From Clostridia bacterium (GTDB lineage Bacteria > Bacillota_A > Clostridia > Oscillospirales > Acutalibacteraceae): DNA of 6,051 nt. The translations under genes were made by a program, and so were the position numbers. A model generated the notes under the pieces. It saw nothing but the letters and a program-made list of their open reading frames with translations, ran no database searches and was not told where the DNA came from. The stretch lies in the NCBI GenBank assembly GCA_017390825.1, contig JAFPAK010000086.1, positions 1 through 6,051 on the forward strand, read 5' to 3'. Positions 5,244 through 6,051 of the stretch are shown here, in pieces. The stretch's first letter is position 1. The number at the start of each line of letters is the position of its first letter.

Positions 5244-5612
5244 CGTAGTGCGAATTAGTGAGAAGTATTTTTCTATTTAGGGTTTCCAAACACATTCTCC
5301 CATTCCAAATAAGTGAGGAGATAAAAATTTTCTCTCAAAAAGGGTGTGCATTTGGGCTTTCCCAGTGGGAATTAGTAGAGGGGGAAATATTTTTTGGCGA
5401 TTTGGGTGTCCAAAACCCTGCTCCCATTGCAGATAAGTGAAAGGCAAAAAATAATTTTCAGAAATCCCGACAAATGGGTGTCCCAAACAGCACCCTTTGT
5501 CCAAATAAGTGAAGAGATAAAAATTTTTCTTCGAGTCGGGTGTGCAAAAGTGGTCTCTAAATTCCTAATTAGTGAGGGGGCGCAAATCAGGGGTGTAATT
5601 CCAAATAAGTGA
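5238..5612. repeat. Array of seven degenerate tandem repeats (GGGTGT ... AATAAGTGA units)
   Basis: Seven imperfect units start at 5238, 5280, 5342, 5404, 5476, 5538 and 5591. Each opens with GGGTGT (GGGTTT in the second) and carries AAT(A/T)AGTGA or a close variant, at 5253, 5308, 5370, 5432, 5504, 5567 and 5604. In units two to six the blocks are 28 or 29 bases apart; the first and last are shortened to 15 and 13. An A/T-rich tract such as GAGATAAAAATTTT follows the second block in several units. Start-to-start distances are 42, 62, 62, 72, 62 and 53. A 13-base palindrome, TTCCCAGTGGGAA (5359-5371), lies in the third unit. I see no coding reading that makes sense. Possible roles are a regulatory protein array, an iteron or oriT-associated region, or degenerate intergenic repeats. 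Confidence 0.8.
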
Positions 5613-5622
5613 AAGGAGGTGG

Positions 5623-5721
5623 TTGCAAAACCAAAAAGCATTCGGAGGTCTTAAATATATAAATAAATATATAACTTACTCTCCGAAAAAGAATGAATTT
5701 TCAATCTATAGAAAGGAGTGA
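5623..5721 (+). CDS. Possible 32-residue leader peptide, translationally coupled to the next gene
   Basis: An open frame begins at TTG 5623, just after GAAAGGAGGTGG at the end of the repeat array, and encodes a basic 32-residue peptide beginning MQNQKAFGGLKYINKYITY. Its stop TGA (5719-5721) directly follows the AAAGGAG (5712-5718) that serves the downstream ATG 5726, an arrangement typical of coupling. Against it: the TTG is only about three bases from the GGAGG core, the codons are AT-biased, and the length could arise by chance. It may instead be the untranslated leader. Confidence 0.3.
   Translation: MQNQKAFGGLKYINKYITYSPKKNEFSIYRKE
5641..5687 (+). repeat. Inverted repeat in the leader of the plus-strand operon
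   Basis: TTCGGAG (5641-5647) and CTCCGAA (5681-5687) are perfect 7-bp arms around a 33-base, almost pure A/T loop containing AAATATAT repeats. No U-run follows, so it is not a simple terminator. It could be an operator or an RNA hairpin that sequesters part of the leader; its left arm contains a GGAGG-like sequence (CGGAGGT). Confidence 0.5.
5712..5718 (+). promoter_or_regulatory. Ribosome binding site that fixes the start at 5726
   Basis: AAAGGAG lies seven bases before ATG 5726. The in-frame ATG at 5693, 11 codons upstream, has no binding site and falls at the edge of the inverted repeat, so 5726 is preferred. Confidence 0.8.
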
Positions 5722-5725
5722 GCAA

Positions 5726-6028
5726 ATGGCAAATAACAAGGTCTACAGCCGAGCAGAAATGCAGGAAGCAGGCATTGTAACTTGCGATTATGCTTTTATG
5801 GATAAGCCCGGTGAATATATCGGAACGCTTGAAATGAAAGCAGAAGCAAGGGGCGGAATGCTTCGTCTTTTTCTTCGGTTGGTAGACGGAAGAAAGATCA
5901 TAACACCGGTGTTCTGGTGGCAGGGGTATTTAGGCTTCTACGAAATGAACAACGGCACAAGGCTAAAGCTTGTCTACGGACAGAGCAGCAAAGGCAGTAC
6001 CTATTTAAAACAAATCGAAAAACTTTAG
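5726..6028 (+). CDS. Conserved-looking hypothetical protein, 100 residues, first gene of a plus-strand operon
   Basis: I do not recognise a named family. The protein has a short polar N-terminus (VYSRAEMQEAGIVTCDYAF, 6-24), then what look like successive beta strands: GEYIGTLEMKAEA (29-41), MLRLFLRLVDG (45-55), KIITPVFWWQG (57-67), TRLKLVYGQSSKG (78-90) and STYLKQIEKL (91-100). This suggests a small beta-barrel or OB-like fold; that is a guess from pattern only. There is no signal peptide or membrane segment. Base composition is richer in G+C than in the restriction genes and codon use looks well adapted. It starts 12 bases upstream of the next gene, which has its own AGGAGG, so it leads an operon. 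Small genes of this type commonly stand at the beginning of transfer modules of Firmicutes integrative elements, but no relaxase or transfer gene is within view. Confidence 0.85.
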   Translation: MANNKVYSRAEMQEAGIVTCDYAFMDKPGEYIGTLEMKAEARGGMLRLFLRLVDGRKIITPVFWWQGYLGFYEMNNGTRLKLVYGQSSKGSTYLKQIEKL

Positions 6029-6040
6029 GAGGAAACAAAA

Positions 6041-6051
6041 ATGTTTGAATA
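6041..6051 (+). CDS. Start of the next gene of the plus-strand operon (cut by window edge)
   Basis: ATG 6041 is preceded at eight bases by AGGAGG (6027-6032), which overlaps the stop codon of the preceding gene. Only Met-Phe-Glu and part of a fourth codon are visible, so nothing can be said of the product. Confidence 0.65.

Noticed and set aside
5238..5612. CRISPR array
   Set aside because: Units are too divergent, have no constant-length unique spacers, and no cas gene is near.
5258..5641. Open frames on both strands across the repeat array, some with recurring QISEEIKIF-like segments
   Set aside because: The recurring peptides follow from the DNA repeats themselves; frames are broken by indels between units and no start with a binding site is present.
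1..6051. Depletion of CCGG sites as a sign of HpaII-type selection
   Set aside because: About fourteen CCGG sites can be counted in the window, not fewer than base composition would suggest.

Overview
The window looks like accessory DNA of a low-GC, Gram-positive (Firmicutes/Clostridia-like) bacterium, probably cargo on an integrative or conjugative element. The pointers are AGGAGG-type ribosome binding sites, very tight gene packing, AT-rich defence genes, and a small-gene operon starting at the right edge that resembles the modules of such elements. The host and element assignments are inferences.

Left part (1-4317, all minus strand). A compact restriction-modification operon, transcribed right to left: a Vsr-type mismatch endonuclease; a 167-residue protein I do not recognise by name but which carries a D...E-x-E nuclease-like motif; an m5C methyltransferase whose target-recognition region closely matches M.HpaII; an HpaII-family restriction endonuclease; a second m5C methyltransferase with a different recognition region; and the start of a third m5C methyltransferase cut by the left edge. 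Genes overlap by 4 or 8 bases or are 26-28 bases apart. The HpaII-type pair should recognise CCGG. Vsr would repair T:G mismatches left by deaminated 5-methylcytosine.

Middle (4436-5115, minus strand). An AbiEi-family antitoxin/regulator gene with a near-consensus promoter flanked by inverted repeats. Its usual toxin partner (AbiEii) is absent. The restriction operon occupies the place where the toxin gene normally lies. This gene starts at TTG 5035, just after a GGAGG, rather than at the upstream GTG. A 118-base spacer without an evident terminator separates it from vsr.

Right part (5116-6051). The stretch 5036-5725 has no long gene. It holds the abiEi promoter, a strong plus-strand terminator (5176-5206) with no plus-strand gene before it in the window, a tandem array of seven degenerate repeats (5238-5612) whose GGGTGT blocks are spaced close to whole helical turns, a 7-bp inverted repeat, and a possible 32-codon leader ORF. 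Then comes a plus-strand operon: a 100-residue, probably beta-rich protein of unknown function and the first codons of the next gene.

The main points of interest are the stacked methyltransferases around one HpaII system, the unnamed putative nuclease, the antitoxin without its toxin, and the phased repeat array in front of the plus-strand operon.
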